From Planctomycetota bacterium (GTDB lineage: Bacteria; Planctomycetota; SZUA-567; H5-PLA8): DNA of 64,000 nt. Location of the stretch: positions 848,288 through 912,287 of the forward strand of contig JAOSKN010000002.1 in the NCBI GenBank assembly GCA_027493525.1, written 5' to 3'. Position 1 is the first letter of the stretch, and every line of letters begins with the position of its first letter. The notes under the pieces were generated by a model that saw nothing but the letters and a program-made list of their open reading frames with translations, did not search any database and had not been told where the DNA came from. Positions 35,469 to 43,629 of the stretch are shown here, one piece after another. A program made the translations under genes and the position numbers.

Positions 35469-37478
35469 CTACCGATACAACGGCAGATAGCGGTAATAGA
35501 CCTCCAGGCAGAGCGCGCCAAGGGCCGTCGAGTAGACCCGCCCGCCCCAGGCGCCCCAGACGTCGTCCGGATCCCAGGAGCCGTCCACGTCCTGCGGGCT
35601 GCCGTCCCTGAGGTTGTCCTGGCGCTGGTGCGGCAGCAGCGCTTTCTTCATGCTCTCGTTCCACTTCGTCCACGCTTCGCCGCCGGCCTGGAAGCTCGCC
35701 AGGGTGCCGTAGTACCAGTAGTAGAGGTTCTGGTGGTCGGTGCCCGGGTCCTGGGGCTTGAAGATCCACTGCGGCAGCGCGTCGGCCTGCGTGAAGAACT
35801 CAACGGCCGCGTCGATGCGCGCTTCCTGCCGGTCGGCGCCCAGGAAGAGCTGCGTCACGGCCATGGCGGCGGTGCACGCGTAGCCCTTGCTCGCGAAGGG
35901 CATCGAGCCGGGGCGGAGATAGCCCGTCAGCGCGTGGCCGTAATCGCCCTGCTTCTCGTTGACGGTGGTGATCTTCCTGAGCGCCTCGCTGGCCTGCTGG
36001 AAGGACTCCGGCGGGATGTGAATCCCCGCGGTCTTGGCGGACTTGAGCGCCATCACGGCCCAGCCGGTGACCGTCGGGTCGCAGACCGTGGGGCCGTAGT
36101 AGGTCCAGCCGCCGGTGGTGTTCTCCTTCTGCCAGGCGAGGATCAGGTCGATGGCCTTCTGCAGCGCGTCCTTCAGGCCAGCGGCGCCGCCCTGCTCGTT
36201 GTACTCGCCCCAGTCCCGGCCGCCGTTCATGGCGAGGGCCTCGGCGCAGGCCAGCGTCGCGATGCAGTGGCAGTAATACTGCACCGCCTTGTGCCCCTTG
36301 AACTTCGCCGTGAAGTCGCCGTCCGGGCCCTGGACCGAGAGCAGCCACTGGATGCCCGCCTGGACGTTCTGCTTGTACTTCCCGACGCGCAGCGTGTGCC
36401 CGGCCCCGAGGAACGCCAGCAGCCCCATGCCGCTGATGCCCGGGTCGTAAAGCGCGGACATGCCGGTGCTCCCGCCGTAGCGGAACTGTTTGTTGTCGAG
36501 GTACTTGTCGGTGTCCCAGAAGCCTTCTTTTTCCTGGTGCCGGGCGAGCCAGGCCAGGGCCGCGTCGACGGCCGATTCCGTGGCCGCCCCGCCGCCGCCG
36601 CGGATCGCCATGCGCTTGCGCCCGCCGCCCATGCGCTGGCCGTAGGCGCCGCCGCCGCCGCCGCCCAGCCCCAGCGCCGCCACGCTGCCCGTGCCGCCCA
36701 GCATCGCGTCGGCCAGGCCTTCCTCGCCGCGCGCGGAGTTCAGGTCCGATTCGTTGGCCGTCTCGGCGTGGTCGGCGATCTCGACCTCTTCGTGCACGAC
36801 CATCGGCTGCTCGACCGTGACCGGCTCGTTCGTCTCGACCGGGACGGGCTTCCGGAAGATGTCGCGCGCCGTCTGCGGGTCGGGTTCGGGCGGGTCCTTC
36901 TGCTTAAGCAGGTCCGTGGTTATGACCACGGATTCTTCCTGAGCCTTCAACAGGGCCATGCCGACGAGGGTCAGCAACAGCAGCAGAAGGGCGTGGAAGG
37001 CGCCGCTGATGCACCACCACGGCGCGGCGCCGAAGTGCTTCGCGAGCGATTCGAGGAAGCCGGCGGGCGCGGCCTGGGCGCGTTCCTCCACGGGCTCGGC
37101 GGCCGGCGCGAGCGCCGCCGGTTCGGCGGGCGCTTCGGCCAGGCGCGAGGCCGGCTCCATCGCGCGCTGCGAAGGCCGGCGCGCGGGCGCTTCGAGGATC
37201 GCCGCGCCGGCGGCCGCGACGGCTTCCTGGTTCCCGGTGCTGCGGCGCTGCTGGAGCTTGACGGACGCGGCGCGGTCGAAAGCTTCGCCCAGCCGGCGCG
37301 GCGCGTAGGTCCGCTCCAGCAGCGAGAAGACCTCGCGGTGCGCCTGGAGCTGGTCGGCGCAGCCCGTGCAGCCGGCCAGGTGGCCTTCGAGCAGCGCGGC
37401 GGCGCCGGGGCTCATCTCGCCTTCCAGGTAGGGGCGCAGCAGGCCGCGGGCTTCGTTGCAGGTCAGGTTCGCGCTCAT
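35469..37478 (-). CDS. Membrane anti-sigma factor fused to an extracytoplasmic squalene-cyclase-like (alpha/alpha) barrel, copy B
   Basis: 669 residues with the same plan as copy A: zinc-finger anti-sigma domain with Cys7, His33, Cys37 and Cys40 at identical positions, an Ala/Pro-rich spacer, a membrane helix at about 152-176 (SGAFHALLLLLLTLVGMALL, identical to copy A), an acidic stalk, a Gly-rich linker at about 259-297 and a helical barrel to the end. The barrel carries repeats such as WLARHQEKEGFWDT and TTGGWTYYGP and the closing EVYYRYLPLYR. Its ATG overlaps the sigma stop (ATGA). The last 50 bases match copy A at 49 positions, so the two arose by duplication. Confidence 0.85.
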   Translation of the reverse strand: MSANLTCNEARGLLRPYLEGEMSPGAAALLEGHLAGCTGCADQLQAHREVFSLLERTYAPRRLGEAFDRAASVKLQQRRSTGNQEAVAAAGAAILEAPARRPSQRAMEPASRLAEAPAEPAALAPAAEPVEERAQAAPAGFLESLAKHFGAAPWWCISGAFHALLLLLLTLVGMALLKAQEESVVITTDLLKQKDPPEPDPQTARDIFRKPVPVETNEPVTVEQPMVVHEEVEIADHAETANESDLNSARGEEGLADAMLGGTGSVAALGLGGGGGGAYGQRMGGGRKRMAIRGGGGAATESAVDAALAWLARHQEKEGFWDTDKYLDNKQFRYGGSTGMSALYDPGISGMGLLAFLGAGHTLRVGKYKQNVQAGIQWLLSVQGPDGDFTAKFKGHKAVQYYCHCIATLACAEALAMNGGRDWGEYNEQGGAAGLKDALQKAIDLILAWQKENTTGGWTYYGPTVCDPTVTGWAVMALKSAKTAGIHIPPESFQQASEALRKITTVNEKQGDYGHALTGYLRPGSMPFASKGYACTAAMAVTQLFLGADRQEARIDAAVEFFTQADALPQWIFKPQDPGTDHQNLYYWYYGTLASFQAGGEAWTKWNESMKKALLPHQRQDNLRDGSPQDVDGSWDPDDVWGAWGGRVYSTALGALCLEVYYRYLPLYR

Positions 37479-38101
37479 GCGTCCGTCTCCTCGCCGGGTT
37501 CGGGGTCGGGCGCGGCGCCGCGCAGCAGGCCGAGCCGCCGGATCAGCATCCGGTCGGCGCGGCACAGGCGGCTGCGGACGGTGCCTTCGGGCACGTCCAG
37601 ACAGCGCGCGATCTGCTCGACGTCGAGCCCTTCCATGTAGCGCAGGATGACGGTCTCGCGAAACGGCGCGGGCAGCCTCTCGACGGCCCCCAGGACCTCC
37701 TCGGCCCCCAGCGCCGCAGGGGCGCCGGGCGGGGTGGAGCGCTTCATCCGCGGCAGGCCGGCCACGGCGCGGACCTCGTCCAGCTCGCCCGTGTGCAGCC
37801 GCTGCTCGCGCGCGGTCTTGCGCCGGCGCAGGCGGTCCAGCGCGTTGCGCCGGTTGACCTGCCGGAGCCAGTTGCCCAGCTTCGAGGGATCGCGCAGGGT
37901 GTGCAGGCCCTCGTAGGCCTCGCAGAGCGAATCCTGCGCGACGTCCTCGGCATCCTCCTGGTCGTGGAGGATGCTGAGCGCCTGGTGGACCAGGTCGGCC
38001 CGGAAGCGTTCGACCCACTGCCAGAAGCGCTCCTCGGGGATGCCCCCCGGGCGATGACGCATCGCGATCAGCGCCTCGATCATCATCGCCGTGGTGGGCA
38101 T
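37475..38101 (-). CDS. ECF sigma factor, copy B
   Basis: 208-residue ECF sigma with region 2 LHDQEDAEDVAQDSLCEAYE near 45-64, NWLRQVNRRNALDRLRRRKT, and region 4 LPAPFRETVILRYMEGLDVE, then QIARCLDVPEGTVRSRLCRA near 157-180. It is paired by an ATGA overlap with the anti-sigma/barrel gene and is paralogous to copy A. CCTATCATC at 38126-38134 (GATGATAGG on the coding strand) lies 25 bases before its ATG, at nearly the same place as the matching box in copy A, and may belong to an autoregulated promoter. Confidence 0.92.
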   Translation of the reverse strand: MPTTAMMIEALIAMRHRPGGIPEERFWQWVERFRADLVHQALSILHDQEDAEDVAQDSLCEAYEGLHTLRDPSKLGNWLRQVNRRNALDRLRRRKTAREQRLHTGELDEVRAVAGLPRMKRSTPPGAPAALGAEEVLGAVERLPAPFRETVILRYMEGLDVEQIARCLDVPEGTVRSRLCRADRMLIRRLGLLRGAAPDPEPGEETDA

Positions 38102-38657
38102 TCGAATCGCGCCTCTCCGTGTGTCCCTATCATCCTACACGAGCCTGGGCGCAGCGGGCCGCGCCAGCGCTCCCGGAAAGGGCGTAAAAAAGATGCACGT
38201 GTGGCACACCTGTGGGTCGTGGGCGGCGAACCATGCTTGGTAAAGGTATGCCGCATAAGAAAATAAGGAGTGCGGAGGGAAATTTGACCATGCTGCTATC
38301 GTTCCGGCAGACTCCCCTGCATGCGCAATCCGAGTTCACGAGCGCGGTTTGCCTTCATGCTATCCCCACGCTTCCCTTCGTACTCGCGGCATTCGGTTGC
38401 AGTGTTCCGTCCAAGCCTCCCGTAACCGCGTGGCCGGGCCGCGAGCGGTAGTAGCTTGAAGGGGTGGACGATTGAAGGGGGACTAGGAGCCGGCGATACT
38501 GGAGCTCGCGAGAACTGGCAGAGCCTTCCCATGGCCGGCTCTCAGGGCAGGATGCAGAGGAAGCGGAGGAATCCGCCGTCGGGAGCAGCACGAGGGTAGT
38601 GGATGCAGTGGACGTGCATGGTCTTGCTGACCGTTAGCTCGATAAGGAGCGAGGAAA
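38102..38657. other. Long intergenic region between the sigma modules and an accessory pair
   Basis: 556 bases without a convincing gene. Short open frames exist on both strands but lack ribosome binding sites and GC-rich third positions. The left part carries the promoter region of ECF copy B. The right end carries AAGGAG before the TTG start at 38658. Base composition is more even than in the flanking genes, and the sequence may include decayed coding material. I see no tRNA, CRISPR or transposon end in it. Confidence 0.5.
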
Positions 38658-39005
38658 TTGAGCACCGTTACGATGCCGGAGAGCAAGTCCGCCGTTGCCC
38701 GCGAACTCGCCGCGAACCACTACGCCCTCGAACCGGGCATGAAGCGCATTTTCCGTCTGCTCAAGCCGGGTGAAGGCGAAGGGGATTGGGATGAGCCGTT
38801 GAAGCTGCTGGAGGTCAACGAGGCCACCGTGAAGGGCGGTATCCAACCGGTCCACTTCGGCGCGTATGTCGCCGACGACAAGTGGTATCCGCCCGTGATC
38901 CTGGTCGTCGTGACCCCGGAGGAGTACAAACTCCTCCAGGCCGGAAAGCTGGAGTTGCCGCACGGCTGGCGCATCGGGGGCAAGCTGCCCCGCGCGGCTT
39001 CCTGA
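38658..39005 (+). CDS. Hypothetical protein, first gene of an accessory two-gene module
   Basis: 115 residues. The start is a TTG with AGGAG 8 bases upstream; an ATG five codons later is the alternative. Recognisable stretches are LEPGMKRIFRL, EPLKLLEVNEATVKGGIQPV, FGAYVADDKWYPPVILVVVT and PEEYKLLQAGKLELPHGWRIG. I recall this pattern from small proteins found sporadically in many phyla, often directly before a helical protein like the one that follows here 10 bases later, which suggests a two-component module. It has no signal peptide or membrane helix. Function unknown; an antitoxin or partner role is only a guess. Confidence 0.65.
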   Translation: MSTVTMPESKSAVARELAANHYALEPGMKRIFRLLKPGEGEGDWDEPLKLLEVNEATVKGGIQPVHFGAYVADDKWYPPVILVVVTPEEYKLLQAGKLELPHGWRIGGKLPRAAS

Positions 39006-39015
39006 GACGGCGCCC

Positions 39016-39558
39016 ATGGCTTCCCGCCAGGACTGGGCGCTTGCCTTCGCCCGACAGGCCCAGTGGCGACCTCGACGCCTACGGCGTGCTCGCGGACCAC
39101 CCCAAGCTGCCGGAGTGCCAGCACCTGCACTTCCTCCAGATGGCCCGCGAGAAGCTCTGCAAGGCTCACCTGTACAACATCGGCTCCGCCCAGCCGGGCG
39201 CGCTCGACAGCAGCCATGCGTACGTGGAGAAGCAACTGCCCGTGATCCTCCGCATCCAATACGACCGGGAGCATCGAAAGAAACGAGGGCGGGATGCGAG
39301 CGGGCCAAGGGGTTCCGTGCGTTGGCGCGGGAGATCGAACTGCTCGCCCCGGCCGTCGATGACGGTGGCCGCCGGCCGGACAACTGCGAATACCCCTGGG
39401 AAGCCGGGAGCCAGGTGGTTGTGCCGGCGCAGCACCGTTTCCATGGGCTATCGGTGTTGAAGTCGCCTACGGGCAGCGAGTTCCTCAAGCTGCTCCGGCT
39501 GGCTACCGACCAGAAGATCAGAGACTTGACGGAAGGCGAGGCCAAACGGCCCACTTGA
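39016..39558 (+). pseudogene. HEPN-like helical protein broken by two frameshifts
   Basis: The reading frame starts as MASRQDWALAFARQAQ. It shifts near 39050-39065 into a frame giving SGDLDAYGVLADHPKLPECQ, HLHFLQMAREKLCKAHLYNI and SSHAYVEKQLPVILRIQYDR, and shifts back near 39266-39310 to give GFRALAREIELLAPAVDDGG, CEYPWEAGSQVVVPAQHRFH and a normal end at 39558. Pasted together it is a helical protein of about 180 residues; the CHxLHFLQMAxEKLxKA-like pattern resembles HEPN-type proteins. Two opposite shifts could be genuine decay or sequencing errors. It is paired with the gene ending 10 bases upstream. Confidence 0.55.
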
Positions 39559-39708
39559 TGGCACGGTGCACGCGGATGTTGGGCTTGCGCCTTGCCGAGA
39601 GTCGTTCGATGGGAATAGAATCTTCGGCACGTGCTCAGGGTTCGCGCAGGGAAGTCCCGGAGCGTGAAGGAAGGAACTGAAGCCTGAGCGGGTCCGGAGG
39701 CCGCACAG

Positions 39709-39721
39709 CGCGGAGCAAGCC
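39709..39721. repeat. Left arm of a 13-bp inverted repeat
   Basis: CGCGGAGCAAGCC, perfectly complementary to the right arm at 40051-40063. The arms enclose about 330 bases, including the open frame 39730-40023. Next to the left arm a second, local hairpin forms with TTTGCTCCGC at 39729-39738. The arrangement recalls a miniature element or gene cassette; no target-site duplication is evident. Confidence 0.5.
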
Positions 39722-39729
39722 AACGGCGT

Positions 39730-40023
39730 TTGCTCCGCGGCTGGTTCGAGGATGATTCTCGACTCGTCGTAGTGACAAACCACAACAACGATGGAATCGT
39801 TCTCGACGCCCGCGAAGTCGCAAGGGAGTGCCTTCGACTATGGTGTGAATTCCTCGCTCCATGCGAAATCTGCGACTCAATTGCGTCTCATTTCCATTTC
39901 TCGGATAATGCGTTTCGTCGAGTATTAGCAGAGGCTGAAGGCTGGGCTTCTTGGGAAAAACAGATCATGAGAGAACGCAAAGACGACGAACAAACGGCGG
40001 GTGACACCGTTGGCGACCGGTGA
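39730..40023 (+). CDS. Possible small protein inside an inverted-repeat-bounded segment
   Basis: An open frame of up to 97 residues with a TTG as first start and no clear ribosome binding site. It contains plausible protein texture (NNDGIVLDAREVARECLRLW then CEFLAPCEICDSIASHFHFS) and a polar, charged C-terminus. The local base composition is much less GC-rich than its neighbours, so this stretch is foreign or non-coding. Nothing is recognised. It is reported because it fills most of the segment between the 13-bp inverted repeats. Confidence 0.3.
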   Translation: MLRGWFEDDSRLVVVTNHNNDGIVLDAREVARECLRLWCEFLAPCEICDSIASHFHFSDNAFRRVLAEAEGWASWEKQIMRERKDDEQTAGDTVGDR

Positions 40024-40050
40024 GAACTTGCTCCGGTGCGTGCCACGGGC

Positions 40051-40063
40051 GGCTTGCTCCGCG
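40051..40063. repeat. Right arm of a 13-bp inverted repeat
   Basis: GGCTTGCTCCGCG, the exact reverse complement of 39709-39721. A related CTTGCTCCGG lies at 40027-40036, so the motif GCTTGCTCCG occurs twice here. Confidence 0.5.
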
Positions 40064-40111
40064 GCACCCGTTCAAGGCCACCCGCCCCATTGAGGCCGGC
40101 CACCCTTCGTT

Positions 40112-41374
40112 TCACTTCGGTCTGCGCTCATCGTCCTTGAGGCTCTGCCCGCCGTTGTGCAGGTAGTTGTCGCGCGCCGTGAAGTGCAGGTGTTCCTCGC
40201 CGTCCGACTCGGGCGCGATCAAGTCCCAGGCCCCCGCCGCGCCACAGCGCCAATGGAGCGAACAACCTTCGATACGGATGCGGCCCGGAGGATACTTGGG
40301 ATCGTGGAGGTAGAGGATCGAACCCGCCGGCAAGTTGCGGCGGTGCTCGATCACGAGTTCAAACGGATTCCGCAACACGTAGAGATAGCGCGGCTCGGCC
40401 TGCTTCACGTTGTACTGATGGCCGGTCTCCGGGCTCCCCTCCATGGCGTTCGCGTTGACGTATCGATAGTGCTCGTGCTGAATCAGCCCGCCGGAGACGA
40501 GGATGCTGGGGGCCGTGGGAAAGTGCTTGTCCATCGTCACGTCGCGCATCCGGTTGCCGCAACGATTGTCGTAGTTGGCTCGAATCAGGTGATACTCGGC
40601 GTTGTTCTTGCCGATGCCCAGTTCGAGGCCCGTCTCCGCGTCGGTCGTGCCCACCAGGTGGATGGCGGAAGCCACGTAGCCGCCCCACACGCCGCCGACG
40701 AACAGATCTTCCGAGGTAAACCGACCGCCGGCATAAAAGACGAACCCATCGGCGATATTGGCGCAGTCCGTCACTCGGAAATGATTGGACATCGACTGGT
40801 CGTTGTAGGTCCTGGCGATCGCGCCGCAACGAAGCACGCCGATATTCTCAAAGTCGCTGGTATCGCAGCCGGCGTCCTTGACGTACTTGGCGGAGTTGTA
40901 CTTGGGATCGTCCTTCTCGTCGTCCGTGGGCCGGCCAATCTGAAAAGCCGTCTGGCAGTCCATAATCGTGAGGTCATGGAAGCGATGCCGGCCGTTATTG
41001 AAATTCGTGCCGCCCGGCTGCATCACGAACCCAGCCACGGGGAGTTTTTCCAAGGGCACATCATCATCCGTCTTCCAGGTGAGGTTGCCCTTCGCGCCAC
41101 AAAGCGTGAAGCCGCTGACGTCCCAATCCCGGCCGGGGACCACGAACAGCGGGCTCAGGTCGCCGTTGTCGCGGACCAGAGCCGACATGTTCCGCTTTGC
41201 CAGTTGATCGGTGTACTGACCATCGCCTGCACCCTGGAGTTTGCCGCCGATGGTGTAGGGCAGGACGAGCGTTTCATTGTGCGGTGTATCGCCGAGAGGA
41301 TAGGTCTCAGCCGCTGCACTCCACGTGGGGCCGAGTAGAACCAGGGCGGCGAAAATGGACGTTGCAAATTTCAT
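40112..41374 (-). CDS. Secreted protein with a probable right-handed beta-helix
   Basis: 420 residues with a signal peptide (MKFATSIFAALVLLGPTWSA). The mature part begins like a pectate-lyase-type helix (YTIGGKLQGAGDGQYTDQLA) and carries recurring short turns with Gly/Asn/Asp and hydrophobic strands, such as FHDLTIMDCQTAFQIG, FENIGVLRCGAIAR, FRVTDCANIADGFVFY and SGGLIQHEHYRYVNANAM. This texture is typical of parallel beta-helix proteins that bind or cleave polysaccharides. No catalytic triad can be assigned by eye, so activity is open. It stands alone, leftward, between the accessory strip and the HEAT lipoprotein. Confidence 0.75.
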   Translation of the reverse strand: MKFATSIFAALVLLGPTWSAAAETYPLGDTPHNETLVLPYTIGGKLQGAGDGQYTDQLAKRNMSALVRDNGDLSPLFVVPGRDWDVSGFTLCGAKGNLTWKTDDDVPLEKLPVAGFVMQPGGTNFNNGRHRFHDLTIMDCQTAFQIGRPTDDEKDDPKYNSAKYVKDAGCDTSDFENIGVLRCGAIARTYNDQSMSNHFRVTDCANIADGFVFYAGGRFTSEDLFVGGVWGGYVASAIHLVGTTDAETGLELGIGKNNAEYHLIRANYDNRCGNRMRDVTMDKHFPTAPSILVSGGLIQHEHYRYVNANAMEGSPETGHQYNVKQAEPRYLYVLRNPFELVIEHRRNLPAGSILYLHDPKYPPGRIRIEGCSLHWRCGAAGAWDLIAPESDGEEHLHFTARDNYLHNGGQSLKDDERRPK

Positions 41375-41537
41375 CGTTTAGCCCTCTTGGGCGGGTGGCT
41401 GAAAGCACGGGGCGCAGGGGGACCAGCAGATCAGGGCCACACGCCACGCGGTAAGCATGAAGAGGCCGCCGAGACGGCGGCGCTACAGCGGGCGAGCCGC
41501 CGGCGCTACGACTCCCCACTTCCCACGCCCCACGCTC

Positions 41538-42314
41538 TCACGGCTCGTCCGGACGCCAGAATTCGTAGGCGCTGAGGATATGCCGGCGGACCATCGCGTC
41601 CTGCTGGGGCAGGCGCGTGCCGCCTTCGGGGCGCGGTTCGACCTTCGTGGTCCCGGCGACGGTGGGCGGCGGCGGCGGCCGGAAGCTCGCGTACCAGCTC
41701 AGATCCTGGTACGGGGCCAAGCGGTGGCTGCGGAAGTAATTGTTCCAGGCGCGGTCGTTGAAGGCGATCTCGACCTTGTAGATGCGGCGCAGCGTGCGGT
41801 GGGCCAGCGTCGCGAGCTCGGGGTTCTCTTCCTTCTTGCGCATCATGCGGATCAGGCGCGGGACGAAGTTGTCGTCGCCGAGTTCGAAGAGCGTGACGAT
41901 CGCCTCGATGCCCAGCTTGGTGTCGTTCCACATCGCCAGCCGGCGCAGCGGGAGCACCGCGCGGACGTCCTGCGCCTTGCTCAGCGCGTGCATCACGCGG
42001 ATCTGCAGGAACGGGTCGTCTTCCTTCTCAAGCCGCTCGATCAGGAACGGGATCATCTCCGGATCGCTGGTGCGGTCGATCACGTCGAGCGCCTCGAGCC
42101 GCTCCAGGCGCGTGCCCACGGTGGCCTTGCGCTTGAGGTAGTCGGCCTCGCTGAGCTTGGCGGCTTCATGCGGCGGGACGGCGGCGTACTCCGGCGGCGG
42201 GGGCGGAGCCTCGGCGCGCAGCGGGTTGCGCATCTTCCCGCAGCCCGAGAAGAGCAGAACTCCCAACGCCGCGAGGGCGCCGGTGAAGCTTCGGAATCTC
42301 AACATGGCATGCAT
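41538..42314 (-). CDS. Lipoprotein with HEAT-type helical repeats
   Basis: 258 residues (255 if the ATG at 42305 is used). Lipoprotein signal peptide ending in LLFSGC, then a Pro-rich stretch and helical repeats of about 30-35 residues: KRKATVGTRLERLEALDVID, PEMIPFLIERLEKEDDPFLQ, IRVMHALSKAQDVRAVLPLR and LAMWNDTKLGIEAIVTLFEL. These match the HEAT/PBS-lyase repeat pattern used for protein docking. The last 60 residues are aromatic and proline-rich (SWYASFRPPPPP). It acts at the periplasmic face of a membrane. No partner is identified; bioF lies 60 bases upstream on the same strand. Confidence 0.75.
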   Translation of the reverse strand: MHAMLRFRSFTGALAALGVLLFSGCGKMRNPLRAEAPPPPPEYAAVPPHEAAKLSEADYLKRKATVGTRLERLEALDVIDRTSDPEMIPFLIERLEKEDDPFLQIRVMHALSKAQDVRAVLPLRRLAMWNDTKLGIEAIVTLFELGDDNFVPRLIRMMRKKEENPELATLAHRTLRRIYKVEIAFNDRAWNNYFRSHRLAPYQDLSWYASFRPPPPPTVAGTTKVEPRPEGGTRLPQQDAMVRRHILSAYEFWRPDEP

Positions 42315-42373
42315 AGTCTAGTGCCTGAAGGACAGCGGCACAAGCCTAGCCCTTCAAAGGGGTTCGGTAAATG

Positions 42374-43537
42374 TCAGGGCTGCCCCAGAGCCGTCTCCAA
42401 ACCTTCAATCTGGCCCTCATCGTGCGCCGCCGAGAGCGAGAGGCGCAGCCGAGCTTGCCCGCGCTTTACCGTGGGGAATCGCACCGCGGGCACCCAGTAG
42501 CCGGCCTCCAACAGGCGCTCGGCCAAGGCCACCGCGGCGGACTCACCGCCTACCAGTATCGGCAGGATGGGCCCCGGACCGCCAGAAATCTCCCAGCCCC
42601 GCGCGCGCAGCCGGGTCCGGAGCGCTTGGGATGCAAGAAGGAGCCGCTCGCGCCGGCCGCCGTCGTCGATGAGCCCCAGCGCCGCTCGCGCCGCCGCCGC
42701 GCAAGCCGGGGCCAGCCCTGTGCTGAAAAGGAAAGCCCGTCCCGCATGGACGATCGCGTCGAGCGCCGTTCGCGGCCCGCAGAGGAACCCGCCCTGGCTG
42801 CCGAGGGCCTTCGAGAGCGTGCCGAGGCTGAGCACGTCCGGCGGGAGCGCGCCTTCGCAGACCTCCGCCAGCACCCCGCGTCCCCCCGGTCCGAGGACGC
42901 CCGTCGCGTGGGCTTCGTCCACCAGCAGCCACGCGCCGGCCGCGCGCGCGGCGGCGAGCAGTTCGCCCAGCGGGGCCACGTCGCCGTCCATCGAGTAGAG
43001 CGATTCGACGACGACCAGCTTCGGGCCGGATTCTCGCGGCAGCAGCCGCGCCAGGTCGGCCGCGTCGTTGTGCTTGAAGACGCGGACGGCCGCGCCGGAG
43101 AGTTTCGCGCCGTCGAGGAGGCTCGCATGGCAGAGCCGGTCGAGGAAGAAGGCGGGTCTTGGCTCCTCCTCGCCTGCCGCGCCCAGCGCGCCGAGGCTCG
43201 CGAGCGCCGCCTGGTAGCCGCTGGCGAAGACGAGCGCGCCTTCGGAGCGCTTGAAGCGCGCGAGGTCCGCTTCGAGCGCCGCGTGTTCGGGCTTGCTGCC
43301 GCAGATCAACCGGCTCGCCGAGGCGCCCGCGCCGCTCGCGTTGAGCGCCGCCTTGGCGGCGTCGAGCACCGCCGGGTGCGCGGCCAGGCCCAGGTAGTCG
43401 TTGCTCGCGAAATGGACGACCTCGCGCCCGTCCACGCGCACGCGCGCGCCGGGGCCTTCGGCGGTGCGCAGGCGCCGCGCGAGGCCGGCGTCGCGCCAGG
43501 CGTCGAGCCGTTTTCGGAGGCGTTCGGTCCAATCCAT
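42374..43537 (-). CDS. bioF: 8-amino-7-oxononanoate synthase (alpha-oxoamine synthase family)
   Basis: PLP enzyme condensing pimeloyl-thioester and alanine in biotin synthesis. 387 residues, the usual BioF length. FASNDYLGLAAHPAVLDAAK near 43-62 is the family signature, followed by GAGASASRLICGS. VVVESLYSMDGDVAPL and LLVDEAHATGVLGPGGRG carry the cofactor Asp and His, and LGTLSKALGSQGG contains the PLP lysine Lys243. No other biotin gene is in view, so the related 2-amino-3-ketobutyrate ligase and serine palmitoyltransferase activities remain possible. The length and the YLGLAAHP context favour BioF. Confidence 0.85.
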   Translation of the reverse strand: MDWTERLRKRLDAWRDAGLARRLRTAEGPGARVRVDGREVVHFASNDYLGLAAHPAVLDAAKAALNASGAGASASRLICGSKPEHAALEADLARFKRSEGALVFASGYQAALASLGALGAAGEEEPRPAFFLDRLCHASLLDGAKLSGAAVRVFKHNDAADLARLLPRESGPKLVVVESLYSMDGDVAPLGELLAAARAAGAWLLVDEAHATGVLGPGGRGVLAEVCEGALPPDVLSLGTLSKALGSQGGFLCGPRTALDAIVHAGRAFLFSTGLAPACAAAARAALGLIDDGGRRERLLLASQALRTRLRARGWEISGGPGPILPILVGGESAAVALAERLLEAGYWVPAVRFPTVKRGQARLRLSLSAAHDEGQIEGLETALGQP

Positions 43538-43629
43538 GAAAGGGCAGTGTAGAGAGAGGGGAGTGGAGATAAAAGAAAAGAGCGGGGATGCGGCGCCGTC
43601 CCAAGCGTAGCAATACAGGGAGTCATGAT

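Noticed and set aside
32936-35580. DPDD near the C-terminus of both barrel proteins as a cyclase catalytic DxDD
   Set aside because: It sits in the final GSWDPDDVW repeat, not at the position of the cyclase acid motif, and the protein lacks the rest of the active site; a binding role is more likely.
38212-38451. Small open frame in the long intergenic region
   Set aside because: No ribosome binding site, poor codon use and no protein-like texture.
41375-41537. GCGGCGCTAC/GCCGGCGCTAC near-repeats between two genes
   Set aside because: Only two imperfect copies in GC-rich sequence; not enough to call a repeat family from this window.
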